Shown: positions 8,803 through 18,146 of the stretch, one piece after another
Layout of the letters: every line of letters begins with the position of its first letter
Numbering within the stretch: position 1 is the stretch's first letter
Assembly: GCF_900452865.1 (NCBI RefSeq)
Contig: NZ_UGOZ01000001.1
Location: 1,240,001 to 1,304,000 of the forward strand
Source of the DNA: Legionella taurinensis
GTDB taxonomy: Bacteria; Pseudomonadota; Gammaproteobacteria; Legionellales; Legionellaceae
Length of the DNA: 64,000 nt
Direction: 5' to 3'
Made by a program: the position numbers and the translations under genes
Notes under the pieces: model-generated
The model's database searches: none
What the model saw: only the letters and a program-made list of their open reading frames with translations
What the model was told of the DNA's origin: nothing

Positions 8803-9825
8803 ATGATTCCAATGGCATCGTATGGTTTTCTCTTTGTTCTTTCCTGCGTATTCACTGGTTTTGTCCGGCGCTATGCGCTAACCACTAATCTTCTTGATAT
8901 TCCTAATGCACGCAGCTCCCATACAATCCCTACGCCGCGTGGCGGCGGTGTTGCGTTTGTGATTTGTTTTCTTGCGGCCGTGGGATTGTTTCTGACTCAG
9001 CAGCGGGTCTCCCCATCAATGGGCCTTATTTTCATGGGGCCTGGGCTTCTGGTGGCCTTGCTGGGTTTTCTCGATGATAAATACCAGTTACCGGCGACGT
9101 ACCGTTTAATCGGTCATTTTGCCTTAGCGATTGGGGCCGTTTTATTATTGGATAATTTTGCAAACCTTCCTCTTTTTTCCGCGCATCGAGCGTGGCTTTG
9201 GGCAGGGCAATTTCTCGCCGTTTTTTACCTGGTCTGGGGATTGAACTTATTTAATTTCATGGATGGCATTGACGGTTTGGCCGCCGCCGAAACCATTTGT
9301 GTCTGTTCAGGTGGAAGCCTGCTGTATTTTTTACAGGGCCATACGGAACTCGCGGCTCCTCCATTGCTACTGGCCGCGGCAGTTGGCGGGTTTTTAATCT
9401 GGAACTTTCCACCGGCCCGTATTTTTATGGGGGATGCCGGCAGCGGTTTTCTGGGGTTTGCTGTGGGTGTTTTTTCGCTGGAGGCGGCTGTTCATCAGGA
9501 ACGGCTATTCTGGTGCTGGTTTATTCTGGCTGGCATTTTCTTTACCGACGCGACCTTAACCCTTATCCGCCGTGGCTTGCGCAGGGCTCGCTTACTGGAG
9601 GCGCATCGTACCCACGCCTATCAGCATGCCGTGCAATATTACGGTAAACATTGGCCGGTGACGGTGGGCGTTATCCTCATTAACCTGTGCTGGCTGCTTC
9701 CTATTGCTGTGATGCTTGAGAGGGGCATTCTGGGACTTCTACCCAGCCTGGTTCTCGCCTACCTCCCACTTTTCGGCCTCGCCTGGTCGTTTCATGCGGG
9801 GGAGGAGAGGGTTAATAAGGCATAA
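8803..9825 (+). CDS. Undecaprenyl-phosphate sugar-1-phosphate transferase, WecA/WbpL-like
   Basis: A polytopic 340-residue inner-membrane enzyme that starts glycan assembly by moving a HexNAc-1-phosphate (GlcNAc, QuiNAc or FucNAc type) from a UDP-sugar to undecaprenyl phosphate. Family marks seen are the Mg-binding DD at residues 91-92 (FLDDKYQLP), NFMDGIDG at 151-158, GDAGSGFLGF at 210-219 and the basic His-rich loop HRTHAYQH near 268-275. About ten or eleven hydrophobic segments are visible. The ATG at 8803 has AGGA upstream. It is the likely initiating transferase of the O-antigen cluster to its left. WecA and WbpL cannot be separated confidently from sequence alone. Confidence 0.88.
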   Translation: MIPMASYGFLFVLSCVFTGFVRRYALTTNLLDIPNARSSHTIPTPRGGGVAFVICFLAAVGLFLTQQRVSPSMGLIFMGPGLLVALLGFLDDKYQLPATYRLIGHFALAIGAVLLLDNFANLPLFSAHRAWLWAGQFLAVFYLVWGLNLFNFMDGIDGLAAAETICVCSGGSLLYFLQGHTELAAPPLLLAAAVGGFLIWNFPPARIFMGDAGSGFLGFAVGVFSLEAAVHQERLFWCWFILAGIFFTDATLTLIRRGLRRARLLEAHRTHAYQHAVQYYGKHWPVTVGVILINLCWLLPIAVMLERGILGLLPSLVLAYLPLFGLAWSFHAGEERVNKA

Positions 9826-9961
9826 GGCCGCGACACCCGGTTCTCACCGGCAAGGTTGACGCTATACCCCATCTGCCGGTTGCCCAGGCGTGGCAGAATA
9901 ATGACAGTCGACCTCAGTCAAGCGGACCTACTTTTACGAAATAAAAAAATTTCTTAATAAT

Positions 9962-9991
9962 TTGTTAAGATAGGTTGTGTAAACTTACAAT
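9962..9991 (+). promoter_or_regulatory. Candidate sigma-70 promoter of csrA
   Basis: TTGTTA (9962-9967) and TACAAT (9986-9991) are separated by 18 bases and match the sigma-70 consensus in four and five of six positions. Transcription would start near 9998, leaving a leader of about 100 bases before the csrA ATG. Confidence 0.5.
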
Positions 9992-10052
9992 CAGAACAGT
10001 TGAAATTGATTGTTTTTTACACAAACTGTAGTCACCAAATGCACCATGGACG

Positions 10053-10091
10053 CAATCTATGGAATAGATTGGGGGCTGCTATAGAAGGGAG
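10053..10091 (+). promoter_or_regulatory. csrA leader: GGA-loop hairpin and GGA-containing ribosome site
   Basis: A 7-base-pair stem (CAATCTA 10053-10059, TAGATTG 10065-10071) presents TGGAA in its loop, the arrangement CsrA prefers. A second GGA lies inside the ribosome site AAGGGAG (10085-10091), 10 bases before the ATG, and a third at 10048-10050. Binding of CsrA to the loop and ribosome site together would repress its own translation, as is known for csrA in other gamma-proteobacteria. That it does so here is inferred. Confidence 0.55.
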
Positions 10092-10101
10092 ATTTATAAC
10101 T

Positions 10102-10293
10102 ATGCTAATTTTAACTCGCCGTATTGGTGAAACCTTGATCATTGGCGATGATGTTAACATCACAGTACTTGGTGTAAAAGGAAACCAGGTTCGCCTTGGT
10201 ATCAATGCCCCTAAAGATGTTTCTGTCCATCGTGAAGAAATTTATTTACGTATCCAGCAGGAAAAAGAATCCGATTCTGAAGAAACGGTATAA
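10102..10293 (+). CDS. csrA: Carbon storage regulator CsrA
   Basis: A 63-residue RNA-binding post-transcriptional regulator that binds GGA motifs in mRNA leaders and controls the switch between replicative and transmissive phases in Legionella. The start [12 protein letters not shown], the core [17 protein letters not shown] and the RNA-contacting VHREEIY are canonical. The reading frame is open upstream to 10000, but the ATG at 10102 is chosen because it has the AAGGGAG ribosome site and gives the invariant N-terminus. The acidic tail ESDSEETV is longer than in E. coli. Monocistronic, convergent with birA. Confidence 0.97.
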   Translation: MLILTRRIGETLIIGDDVNITVLGVKGNQVRLGINAPKDVSVHREEIYLRIQQEKESDSEETV

Positions 10294-10317
10294 CACAGAA
10301 TACATCGCAGTCGTCCA

Positions 10318-10346
10318 GTCCCGGATGAAATAATCTAGTCCGGGAC
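10318..10346 (+). terminator. Hairpin between convergent csrA and birA
   Basis: An 8-base-pair stem, GTCCCGGA (10318-10325) with TCCGGGAC (10339-10346), encloses a 13-base loop. No T tract follows on either strand, so this is a possible factor-dependent or bidirectional stop signal rather than a classical intrinsic terminator. Confidence 0.4.
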
Positions 10347-10369
10347 AAATCCCTCGTCCTCTCTCCCGT

Positions 10370-11356
10370 TTACATTGCTGACAACGACGCATCGCCTGAC
10401 GAAAGAAAATGCTTATGACCCTGTGAGTCCATCAGACACAATTGCCCTGCGTCATTTACCCCAAGCGCCTGTCCATGGATCGTGCCTGTGGGTTGCGATA
10501 CGGTGATGTCCTGACCTTTGAGCAAATCGACGTCAAGCCATTGTTGGCGAAACCCTTTAAACCCTTCTTCCTTGAATTGTTCCAGGTATTGATTCAGGCT
10601 GACAATCAAGTCGGCAATCAGGCGATTGCGGTCAAGATAGTGCCCGGTAATGTCGTATAAAGAGCACCAGGGTTTATCAGAAAGCGACTCCTTTTTAGCG
10701 GAGGAGTTGACATTAATGCCGATGCCGATAATTAACTGCGCATTGCCGTTGCTTTCTGCGCTGACCTCAATCAACACACCGGCCAGCTTTCTGTTTTGCC
10801 AAAGCAAATCATTCGGCCATTTGATGCCAATATCCTCCGCGATGTGATTACACTTAAGGCAATGCAAAAGGGCTAAGCTGACCACCAGGCTTAAACCGGA
10901 CAATTGCGACAGGCACTGATTCCATTCACAGCGCAAGGAAAAATAAATATTATCGCCAAAAGGAGAGGACCAGTGTCTGCCAAAGCGGCCCCGACCCTGC
11001 GTCTGCTTTTCCGCACAGCAAACGGTTAACGGGTGAGTGAGGGGGAGGCTTTTTAAATGGCTGTTGGTGGAGTCCAGCTCAGCCGCCAGATGAAAATCAA
11101 TGGCGGTGCTCACCGAATGATCATTTAAGCGGCTTCGAATTAAGTCTTCATTAAGCAGGATGAGCGGGGTCAGCAATTGATAGCCGCGTTGCGGGATGCG
11201 TTTAATCGCAAGCCCCCAGGCCGTTAACTGGCTAATCTGTTTCCAGATGGCTGTGCGGGTAATCTGTAAAAATTCACCCAGATCACTGCCGCTGTGGCAT
11301 TTCCCATCGCCCAGGCGGTGTAAGAGCTTGATTTGCAGGGGACTTAATTGTTTCAT
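10370..11356 (-). CDS. birA: Biotin--[acetyl-CoA-carboxylase] ligase / biotin operon repressor
   Basis: Activates biotin to biotinyl-AMP and attaches it to the biotin carboxyl carrier protein of acetyl-CoA carboxylase. The 328-residue protein has an N-terminal winged helix (about residues 1-60), so it is probably bifunctional and also represses biotin genes. The catalytic domain has the biotin/ATP loop GRGRFGR at 121-127 and KWPND further on, and the small C-terminal SH3-like domain is present. Its ATG overlaps the stop codon of the upstream phosphopantetheinyl transferase gene by four bases. The pairing of two cofactor-attachment enzymes for fatty acid metabolism is notable, with accA just beyond on the other strand. 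Confidence 0.93.
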   Translation of the reverse strand: MKQLSPLQIKLLHRLGDGKCHSGSDLGEFLQITRTAIWKQISQLTAWGLAIKRIPQRGYQLLTPLILLNEDLIRSRLNDHSVSTAIDFHLAAELDSTNSHLKSLPLTHPLTVCCAEKQTQGRGRFGRHWSSPFGDNIYFSLRCEWNQCLSQLSGLSLVVSLALLHCLKCNHIAEDIGIKWPNDLLWQNRKLAGVLIEVSAESNGNAQLIIGIGINVNSSAKKESLSDKPWCSLYDITGHYLDRNRLIADLIVSLNQYLEQFKEEGFKGFRQQWLDVDLLKGQDITVSQPTGTIHGQALGVNDAGQLCLMDSQGHKHFLSSGDASLSAM

Positions 11357-12111
11357 GGTTTTCCTGAAACGAGAGGTAGATGATCCGGTTCCTCAGGTAA
11401 CGCGCTTAAGGCGCGATAATACCAATCCGTGACCTCCGGGTGACAGCATAGCGCGGCGCAACAGGCAGCGGCAGGCATAAACGAAACCATTTGCCAGTGC
11501 CGCGAATGCAGGGCATCGTCAATGATGACGGGTTGCTGAGGCAGGATGGGTACCTCAAATTGCCGGGTTGGATAAGATAAACCTAGGCCAAGCACCTTAA
11601 TGAACGCTTCTTTTTGAGCCCACACATTAAAAAAGGCCAGGGGCAAGAGCCTTTGCGGTAATTGCGCCAAGGATTGATTTTCCCTGGCTGAAAACGAATG
11701 CATAGCCAGTCCGTAATAAGGTCTGGCTGAAAAGTGCTCAATGTCAATGCCTAAGGGGGTGGTCTGTCCCACCGCCAGCAAGGCGGTGTCGCGGGAATGG
11801 CTTAAGTTAAACTGCAGGGAGGGGTGCTGAGGCAGCCAGGGTTTGCCCTGTTTTAAATAATCAAACACCAGGTTTTTCGCGGAGACAGTAAGATAATGGG
11901 CAAGAATAAGCCGCATCATGGCCCGGGCTGTGGTAAAGCGGCGTCGATGCCTGGGGAAATAATAGCGGTTGGCGCGTGCGATTTCCTGTTCATTAAGCAA
12001 GGATTGAGCCCAGGTCGGCTCGATATCCAGGGGGAACTGCCAGACATCGATGCGTTGCGGATGCAAATCGCTGTCGTTCAAAGGCAGGGATTTAAACAGG
12101 GATTTACTCAT
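11353..12111 (-). CDS. 4'-phosphopantetheinyl transferase (Sfp type)
   Basis: Transfers the phosphopantetheine arm of CoA to a serine of acyl or peptidyl carrier proteins. The 252-residue length is that of Sfp/AcpT-like monomeric enzymes rather than short AcpS. Motifs: FNLSHS at residues 101-106, GIDIE at 121-125 (Mg ligands) and WAQKEAFIK at 164-172. It overlaps birA by four bases and is translated first. The carrier protein served may be a fatty acid ACP or a nonribosomal peptide/polyketide synthase elsewhere; nothing in the window decides this. Confidence 0.88.
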   Translation of the reverse strand: MSKSLFKSLPLNDSDLHPQRIDVWQFPLDIEPTWAQSLLNEQEIARANRYYFPRHRRRFTTARAMMRLILAHYLTVSAKNLVFDYLKQGKPWLPQHPSLQFNLSHSRDTALLAVGQTTPLGIDIEHFSARPYYGLAMHSFSARENQSLAQLPQRLLPLAFFNVWAQKEAFIKVLGLGLSYPTRQFEVPILPQQPVIIDDALHSRHWQMVSFMPAAACCAALCCHPEVTDWYYRALSALPEEPDHLPLVSGKP

Positions 12112-12190
12112 AAAAAGGGATCAACGGTAGCGTCAGAATGCAGTTAAAGGTATCATAGCGCATGATAATAAATTCGCCAACGGGTTACGT

Positions 12191-13144
12191 ATGAGCCTAC
12201 AATTTTTGGATTTTGAACAGCCAATTGAAGAGTTAAACCAGAAAATAGAAGCGTTGCGCATGGTCGGAAGCGACAATGAAGTCAATTTGAGCGAAGAAAT
12301 TGCCCGCCTTGAAGCCAAATGCGAAGAATTAACCGCTTCCATTTTTTCCAATTTAGAGCCATGGCAGGTTGCACAAATGGCAAGGCATCCGCTGCGCCCG
12401 CAAACCACGGATTACATTGAAAGCATTTTTACTGATTTTCAGGAGCTGCATGGCGACCGCCATTACTCCTCCGCCCCGGCCATCATTGGCGGTATGGCGC
12501 GCTTAAATGGCGAACCGGTGATGGTCCTTGGGCATCAGAAGGGCAAGAAGACAAAGGAAAAAGTCTATCGCAATTTTGGTATGGCACGTCCTGAAGAATA
12601 CCGTAAAGCCCTGCGATTGATGAAGCTCGCAGAGAAATTTGAAATCCCCATTTTTACCTTTATTGACACAGCCGGCGCCTACCCCGGAATCGGGGCGGAG
12701 GAGCGGAACCAATCCGAAGCCATTGCCCGTAACCTGCTGGAAATGGCAAAATTAAGAACCCCCATCCTGTGCACAGTGACGGGCGAAGCCGGATCAGGCG
12801 GTGCGTTGGCCATCGGTGTTGGAGACCGGGTTTTCATGCTCCAGTACAGCATTTATTCCGTGATTTCACCCGAGGGCTGTGCTTCCATTTTATGGAAAGA
12901 CGCCGCCAAAGCCAGTGAAGCGGCCAGAGCCATGGGCATTACCGCCGATAAAATTTCCGAATTCAAACTCGTTGATGGGGTCATCAAAGAGCCTTTAGGC
13001 GGTGCACACCGTAACCTGCCCGACATGACGTCCCGTTTAAAGACCATGTTGAGCGAGGAATTGCGATCATTAAAACGCCTGCCGATGGATACCTTGCTTG
13101 AACAGCGTTATCAAAAATTCATGGCCATGGGTGCCTGTGACTGA
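12191..13144 (+). CDS. accA: Acetyl-CoA carboxylase carboxyltransferase subunit alpha
   Basis: Forms with AccD the carboxyltransferase that moves CO2 from biotin to acetyl-CoA, giving malonyl-CoA, the committed step of fatty acid synthesis. The 317 residues match the usual AccA length and show the helical N-terminus, the [17 protein letters not shown] core and [15 protein letters not shown]. Its 3' end overlaps tilS slightly; accA and tilS are near neighbours in E. coli too. No strong ribosome site precedes the ATG (GGGTTACGT). Confidence 0.96.
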   Translation: MSLQFLDFEQPIEELNQKIEALRMVGSDNEVNLSEEIARLEAKCEELTASIFSNLEPWQVAQMARHPLRPQTTDYIESIFTDFQELHGDRHYSSAPAIIGGMARLNGEPVMVLGHQKGKKTKEKVYRNFGMARPEEYRKALRLMKLAEKFEIPIFTFIDTAGAYPGIGAEERNQSEAIARNLLEMAKLRTPILCTVTGEAGSGGALAIGVGDRVFMLQYSIYSVISPEGCASILWKDAAKASEAARAMGITADKISEFKLVDGVIKEPLGGAHRNLPDMTSRLKTMLSEELRSLKRLPMDTLLEQRYQKFMAMGACD

Positions 13145-14432
13145 TAAAACCCGGGCGCCAGACTGGCTGCGTGATTTGGCGGCTTACGAGCACCTTTTTG
13201 TCGGATTCAGCGGTGGATTGGACTCCACCGTACTGTTGCACCTCTTAAGCCAACACCCTGCTTTTATCAAAAAAGTAACGGCGGTGCACATTAACCACGG
13301 TCTAAGCCGTAATGCCTCCTTATGGCAGGAGCATTGCGAGCGTCTCTGCGAGCAATGGCAGGTGAATTTTATTGCCCTCACCGTTCGTTGCGACCACCGG
13401 GCCAATGTGGAAGAAGCGGCCCGTGTCGCGCGTTACCAGGCGTTGGGAGCTCTGATTAAAAAAAACAATTGCCTGCTTATGGGACATCACCTCGATGATC
13501 AGGCTGAAACCCTGCTTCTTCACCTGTTTCGCGGTGCCGGTGTGGACGGTTTGACAGCAATTCCTGAAAAAAGCACCGTGGGCGAGGGGGATTTACGACG
13601 TCCTTTACTGAGTTGCACCCGCCAGTCACTGCAAGCCTACGCGCTGGAACATCGACTACGTTTCATTGACGATGAAAGTAACGCCAATACCCGTTTTTCC
13701 CGCAATTTCTTAAGGCAGGACATTTTTCCTTTGCTCAAAGGCCGATGGCCAGGAGTCACTCGAAATCTCGCGCGTACGGCCGAGCATTGCCGTCTGGCAC
13801 AGGCCAATTTAACGGATTTGGCGCACCTGGATTGCCCTTCCCTGGCAGAAAAATCCCGGGTGCTGCCGCTGCTGCCGCTGCTGCGGTTAAACAGAGCCCG
13901 TCTCGGCAATGTGCTGCGGACGTGGTTACGTCAACACGATGTTCGCATGCCCAACACCCTCACGTTTAATCGATTAATGGATGAAATGATCCAGGCTGCA
14001 CCTGACAGCAATCCTGAAATCCATTGGCAGCAGGTGACAATCAAGCGTTATCAACATCACCTTTACCTGTCGCCGTCACGGCCTGAATGCACATCCCCTT
14101 TACCCTGGACCACCTTTCCAAACACGCTTTGCCTGCAAGGGATGGGGAAATTAACGGCAGAAACCGCTGATGAAGGGTTATTTATTCCATCAGGCAGCCA
14201 ACTGGCTATTCGTTTTCGTGAGGGCGGTGACACGTTTTACTGGCATGGACAGAACAAATCGCTGAAAAAATTATTTCAGGAGTGGAAAATTCCCCCTTGG
14301 CAGCGACAGCAGATTCCTTTGTTGTATGTTGATAATCAGCTTGCGGCGGTAATTGGTTATGCTGTCAGTGATCTTTTTTATCAGCGCCGGGCAGGGCGGT
14401 GCTACAAGCTGAGCCACATTATTAACCAATAG
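13137..14432 (+). CDS. tilS: tRNA(Ile)-lysidine synthase
   Basis: Converts C34 of the CAU-anticodon tRNA-Ile to lysidine, switching it to AUA reading; essential. The PP-loop SGGLDS is at about residues 25-30 from the chosen start, the N-type ATPase core follows ([12 protein letters not shown]) and the C-terminal TilS domain ends near the stop (GDTFYWHGQ region onward). The GTG at 13137 is preferred because it leaves about 20 residues before the PP-loop strand, as in E. coli TilS. A GTG at 13131 and a TTG at 13098 are also in frame, and none has a good ribosome site. Overlaps accA by 8 bases, suggesting coupling. Confidence 0.9.
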   Translation: MTDKTRAPDWLRDLAAYEHLFVGFSGGLDSTVLLHLLSQHPAFIKKVTAVHINHGLSRNASLWQEHCERLCEQWQVNFIALTVRCDHRANVEEAARVARYQALGALIKKNNCLLMGHHLDDQAETLLLHLFRGAGVDGLTAIPEKSTVGEGDLRRPLLSCTRQSLQAYALEHRLRFIDDESNANTRFSRNFLRQDIFPLLKGRWPGVTRNLARTAEHCRLAQANLTDLAHLDCPSLAEKSRVLPLLPLLRLNRARLGNVLRTWLRQHDVRMPNTLTFNRLMDEMIQAAPDSNPEIHWQQVTIKRYQHHLYLSPSRPECTSPLPWTTFPNTLCLQGMGKLTAETADEGLFIPSGSQLAIRFREGGDTFYWHGQNKSLKKLFQEWKIPPWQRQQIPLLYVDNQLAAVIGYAVSDLFYQRRAGRCYKLSHIINQ

Positions 14433-14512
14433 TTAATTAATGTTAATCAAATGCCCTATTTATTGAAAATTTCGGAATTATTAAACTAAGCTCCTTAGTC
14501 AGGAGAAAAAAA

Positions 14513-15706
14513 ATGATTTCAACTTTTCGTTTGATTTGGTTACTGAGTTACATCACAACAGCGTCCGTGTCCGCCGCTGTGATTACTCCCGGTCTGCCGG
14601 CAATCGCTGATTCCTTCCAATTAAACATTGAAGCCATTCAATGGATGATCAGTGCCTTCTTAGGCGGTTATGTCATTGGCCAGCTGATTTATGGGCCTTT
14701 AGCCAATCGTGTAGGGCGGGTGGGCGCGTTACGCGTTGGTCTGGTGATTAATCTGTTGGGGCTACTGGTGTGTTATGCCGGCCTTCTGTTTCATTCCTAT
14801 GGTCTGCTCATCGGCGGGCGTTTAGTCAGTGCGCTGGGGGCGGCGAGTGGTCTTTCATGCACCTTGATGCTCATCAATGAATGGCTGCCTGAACAGCAAC
14901 GCCGCACGGCCTTGTCTTATTCCATCCTGGCTTTCACGCTAGGCATCGGTCTTGCGGTATCCCTTGGAGGATGGATAGTCACGTATTGGCAATGGCAGGG
15001 TTGCTTTGCCTTGCTTTTCATTCATGGCGTCCTGTTGCTGGCAGGGACCCCTTTTCTAAAAGAGACGATGATAATCCGCCGCCGTGTCAACCTCGCGCAA
15101 ATGATCACCGCTTATCGCCAAACGCTGGCCTCGCCGGGACTCGTGGTTTATGCCCTGGCCGTGGGGTTCTGCTCGGCCATCGGTTATTGTTATTCTGCTG
15201 CAGGCCCTTTAATCGCTGAACGGTTTTTGCATCTTTCTGCTGCCGCTTATGGCTCCTGGAATTTAGTCAATATGCTGGGGATGCTGATGGGTGGCCTGTT
15301 GACCAAAAGACTCCTGCAGCGCTGTTCGCCCCAACGCGTGGTCGGCTACGGTTTTGGCGGTTGTACCCTGGCATTGCTCGGCCTTTTCCTGATGTGGCAG
15401 CAGCACTGGTTATTGCCGATTGGTTTTTTTATCCACACGTCATTGTTGTATCTGTTCAGTGGCTTTTTATTCGCTGGTGGCTCCTGCCTGGCTACGGCCT
15501 CGGTCCAGGACAAAAGCAATGGTTCAGCCATGCTGAGCTTTATCAATATGCTGACTGCGACGCTGGCCGTCATTGTCATGGGATACACAAACACCAATCC
15601 CTGGTTGGGATTTGTTGAAATCATTCTGCTGTTCGGCAGCGTGATTGCAGGTACGTTTCTCCTGTTTCAGCACAAGACAGGCGCTTCGCTCAGGCAGGGC
15701 GTTTGA
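14513..15706 (+). CDS. MFS multidrug transporter, Bcr/CflA-like
   Basis: A 397-residue major facilitator with about twelve hydrophobic segments. The N-terminal half has the drug-proton antiporter style motif YGPLANRVGR between segments 2 and 3 and AITPGLP-like residues in segment 1 (VITPGLPAIAD), resembling the Bcr/CflA group. It probably expels small hydrophobic compounds from the cytoplasm using protons; the substrate is unknown. A GGAGAAAA ribosome site sits just before the ATG. It stands alone, converging on sdaA. Confidence 0.78.
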   Translation: MISTFRLIWLLSYITTASVSAAVITPGLPAIADSFQLNIEAIQWMISAFLGGYVIGQLIYGPLANRVGRVGALRVGLVINLLGLLVCYAGLLFHSYGLLIGGRLVSALGAASGLSCTLMLINEWLPEQQRRTALSYSILAFTLGIGLAVSLGGWIVTYWQWQGCFALLFIHGVLLLAGTPFLKETMIIRRRVNLAQMITAYRQTLASPGLVVYALAVGFCSAIGYCYSAAGPLIAERFLHLSAAAYGSWNLVNMLGMLMGGLLTKRLLQRCSPQRVVGYGFGGCTLALLGLFLMWQQHWLLPIGFFIHTSLLYLFSGFLFAGGSCLATASVQDKSNGSAMLSFINMLTATLAVIVMGYTNTNPWLGFVEIILLFGSVIAGTFLLFQHKTGASLRQGV

Positions 15707-15716
15707 AGGTGGTGTC

Positions 15717-15743
15717 CCGCGAAGGCCTTTGGAGGCTTCGCGG
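15717..15743. terminator. Hairpin between convergent MFS gene and sdaA
   Basis: CCGCGAAG (15717-15724) pairs with CTTCGCGG (15736-15743). The stem sits between two convergent stop codons and no T tract follows it on either strand. It may end transcription in both directions or be a diverged copy of the REP-like palindromes, which also use CCCGCGAAGG. Confidence 0.4.
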
Positions 15744-15751
15744 TAAAAAAA

Positions 15752-17128
15752 TCAGCATTCCGGCAGATTGACTGCAAGCCCCCCCATGGAGGTTTCCTTG
15801 TAGATGCTTTGCATGTCCATGCCGGTCTGTTTCATGGTTTTAATGACTTTATCAAGGGAAATCTGATGCTGGCCATCGCCGATCAAAGCCATCCGCGAGG
15901 CGTTAACCGCTTTTACGGCCCCCATGGCATTGCGTTCAATGCAGGGAATTTGCACCAGTCCAAGGACCGGGTCACAGGTCATGCCCAAATGGTGCTCCAT
16001 CGCAATTTCGGCCGCATTTTCTATTTGTTCAATGCTGCCGCCCAGCACAGCAGTCAAGCCCGCCGCCGCCATGGACGAGGCGACGCCGACTTCACCCTGG
16101 CAGCCGACTTCAGCCCCTGAAATGGAGGCGCCTTTCTTGTAGAGAATCCCGATGGCCGCGGCGGTGAGGAAGTAAACATAAATGTCTTCCTTGCTTAGGC
16201 GATCATGCGCTTCCTGGCAGTACTTGAGCACGGCAGGAATAATGCCGGCAGCCCCGTTGGTGGGGGCGGTGACAATCCGTCCGCCGGCGGCGTTTTCTTC
16301 ATTCACCGCCATGGCATAGAGATTTAAACGGTTCATGATGTCTGATTGTTCAAACACGCTGGGAACCCCTTTGTGTTCAATGAGCTTTTTGTAAAGATCC
16401 GGCGCACGCCGTTTCAGCAGTAAACCGCCCGGTAAAATGCCGGGATGATGGCAACCGTTATTGATGCATTCATCCATCACGTTGGCAATGGCTAAAATGC
16501 CTTCCTGAATCGCATTTTTACTGCGCCAGGTTAATTCATTGACCATCATCAATTCGGCGATGGTTAACCGGTTGTCCCGGCACAGGCTCATTAATTCAAA
16601 GGCAGTGGAAAAAGGATAGGGGGGCGCATTCGTGTCTTCCGAGGATTTGTCAAACTCTTCTTCGGTGGTTATGAACCCGCCGCCTATTGAATAATAGACC
16701 TGGCTGCGTAATAACTGTTGATTAACATCATAGGCTGAAAAACGCATGCCGTTACTGTGCCGTGGCAGCAGTTCCTTCTGTAAAAACAGGAAATCCCGCT
16801 CCTCGTCAAAAAACAAGTCTTTTTTGCCGCCCAAAAGGAGCTTTTGCGAGCTGATGATTTCCCGCATGCGGGGAACCATGGAATCCGGTACAACACTTTC
16901 CGGAGTCTTTCCTTCAAGGCCGTTTAAAATGGCTTTGTCTGTGCCATGGCCTTTGCCCGTTAGGGCCAGGGAGCCATACAGTTCAATTTTAATTCGTGAC
17001 GCGGCGGTAAAATGGTCTTCCTTCTCCAGAAGCTGCACGAAGGCGTAGGCCGCTGACATCGGCCCTACCGTATGAGAACTGGATGGGCCGATACCAATAG
17101 AAAACATGTCAAAGAGGCTGATGCTCAT
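15752..17128 (-). CDS. sdaA: L-serine ammonia-lyase (iron-sulfur dependent)
   Basis: Deaminates L-serine to pyruvate. Serine is a major carbon source for Legionella, so this is central catabolism. The 458-residue protein is the single-chain form: beta domain first ([13 protein letters not shown]), then the alpha domain with [11 protein letters not shown] and [12 protein letters not shown], whose cysteines bind a 4Fe-4S cluster. The start at 17128 ([12 protein letters not shown]) is chosen because it matches the conserved N-terminus; the frame is open for ten further codons. Monocistronic, divergent from mip. Confidence 0.95.
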   Translation of the reverse strand: MSISLFDMFSIGIGPSSSHTVGPMSAAYAFVQLLEKEDHFTAASRIKIELYGSLALTGKGHGTDKAILNGLEGKTPESVVPDSMVPRMREIISSQKLLLGGKKDLFFDEERDFLFLQKELLPRHSNGMRFSAYDVNQQLLRSQVYYSIGGGFITTEEEFDKSSEDTNAPPYPFSTAFELMSLCRDNRLTIAELMMVNELTWRSKNAIQEGILAIANVMDECINNGCHHPGILPGGLLLKRRAPDLYKKLIEHKGVPSVFEQSDIMNRLNLYAMAVNEENAAGGRIVTAPTNGAAGIIPAVLKYCQEAHDRLSKEDIYVYFLTAAAIGILYKKGASISGAEVGCQGEVGVASSMAAAGLTAVLGGSIEQIENAAEIAMEHHLGMTCDPVLGLVQIPCIERNAMGAVKAVNASRMALIGDGQHQISLDKVIKTMKQTGMDMQSIYKETSMGGLAVNLPEC

Positions 17129-17335
17129 TATCAACTCGAGTGTTTTAAAATATAGCAATTTTAGATGTAAAACCCTGACTAAACAATAGAAGCAGGCTTT
17201 AAAAAATACAAGGTTGTTAAAACACGGCCTTAAATAATTAATCGTTTACCTTAACTGGTAATTTCCCGGAAAGTTAGGCAGAATAATCAAGCAATTTTTC
17301 CATGGTGTTCTAACGAGAATAGAAAGGGGATCTTT

Positions 17336-18082
17336 ATGAAGATGAAACTGGTCGCTGCCGCTGTCGTAGGCCTGGCAATGACAACCGCATTTGCTGAGAC
17401 AAATACCGCCGCTCCCAGCACGACTACACCAGCTACTGCCGCAACACCTGCAACATTAAACACTGATATTGACAAGTTGTCTTACAGTATTGGTGCTGAT
17501 TTGGGCAAAAACTTTAAAAAGCAAGGCATCGAAATCAGTCCTTCGGCAATGGCTAAAGGGTTACAGGATGGCATGAGCGGTTCTCAGTTATTGCTGACTG
17601 AAGATCAAATGAAAGACGTGTTGAGTAAATTTCAGAAAGACCTGATGGCAAAGCGAAACGCTGAATTCACTAAAAAGGCAGAAGAAAACAAGTCCAAAGG
17701 CGAAGCGTTTCTGTCTCAGAACAAAAGCAAAGAAGGCGTGGTGACGCTGCCAAGCGGTTTGCAATATAAAATCATTGAAAAAGGCAATGGTGCTAAACCA
17801 ACCAAGGATGACACGGTCACGGTTGAATACACGGGTCGTCTGATTGATGGTCAAGTGTTTGACAGCACGGATAAAACCGGCAAACCAGCCACATTCAAAG
17901 TGTCTCAGGTTATTCCTGGCTGGACTGAAGCCCTGCAATTAATGCCTGCCGGCTCCGTCTGGGAAGTCTATGTTCCTGCTTCTCTGGCTTACGGTCCACG
18001 CAGCGTTGGCGGACCCATCGGCCCGAATGAGACCTTGATTTTCAAAATTCATTTGATTTCTGTCAAAAAGACTGACGCGTAA
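17336..18082 (+). CDS. mip: Macrophage infectivity potentiator, FKBP-type peptidyl-prolyl isomerase
   Basis: Surface or periplasmic peptidyl-prolyl cis-trans isomerase required for efficient early intracellular infection by Legionella. The signal peptide ends near TTAFA (residue 20). After it comes a Thr/Ala/Pro-rich linker (about residues 22-42), then the dimerisation domain beginning [15 protein letters not shown], a long helix ([10 protein letters not shown]...), and the C-terminal FKBP domain with VEYTGRL, VFDST, VIPGW and AYGPRSVGG. From memory, L. pneumophila Mip is 233 residues, so this 248-residue form is longer mainly in the linker. AAGGGG sits seven bases before the ATG. Followed by a strong hairpin. 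Confidence 0.96.
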   Translation: MKMKLVAAAVVGLAMTTAFAETNTAAPSTTTPATAATPATLNTDIDKLSYSIGADLGKNFKKQGIEISPSAMAKGLQDGMSGSQLLLTEDQMKDVLSKFQKDLMAKRNAEFTKKAEENKSKGEAFLSQNKSKEGVVTLPSGLQYKIIEKGNGAKPTKDDTVTVEYTGRLIDGQVFDSTDKTGKPATFKVSQVIPGWTEALQLMPAGSVWEVYVPASLAYGPRSVGGPIGPNETLIFKIHLISVKKTDA

Positions 18083-18088
18083 TCTTCC

Positions 18089-18114
18089 ATTCCCGGGGCT
18101 AAGTCCCCGGGAAT
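18089..18114 (+). terminator. Hairpin after mip
   Basis: A perfect 10-base-pair stem, ATTCCCGGGG (18089-18098) with CCCCGGGAAT (18105-18114), six-base loop. The following sequence CTGTCTGTC is only modestly T-rich, so termination efficiency is uncertain. Confidence 0.6.
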
Positions 18115-18146
18115 CTGTCTGTCATTGTCCCAGTTGAGAGTCACCC

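Noticed and set aside
10000-10101. Longer CsrA start upstream
   Set aside because: The added residues are not part of the invariant CsrA N-terminus, and the stretch is the structured mRNA leader.
13098-13136. TTG start for tilS giving 13 more residues
   Set aside because: Would overlap accA further and extends beyond the usual distance to the PP-loop; no ribosome site supports it.
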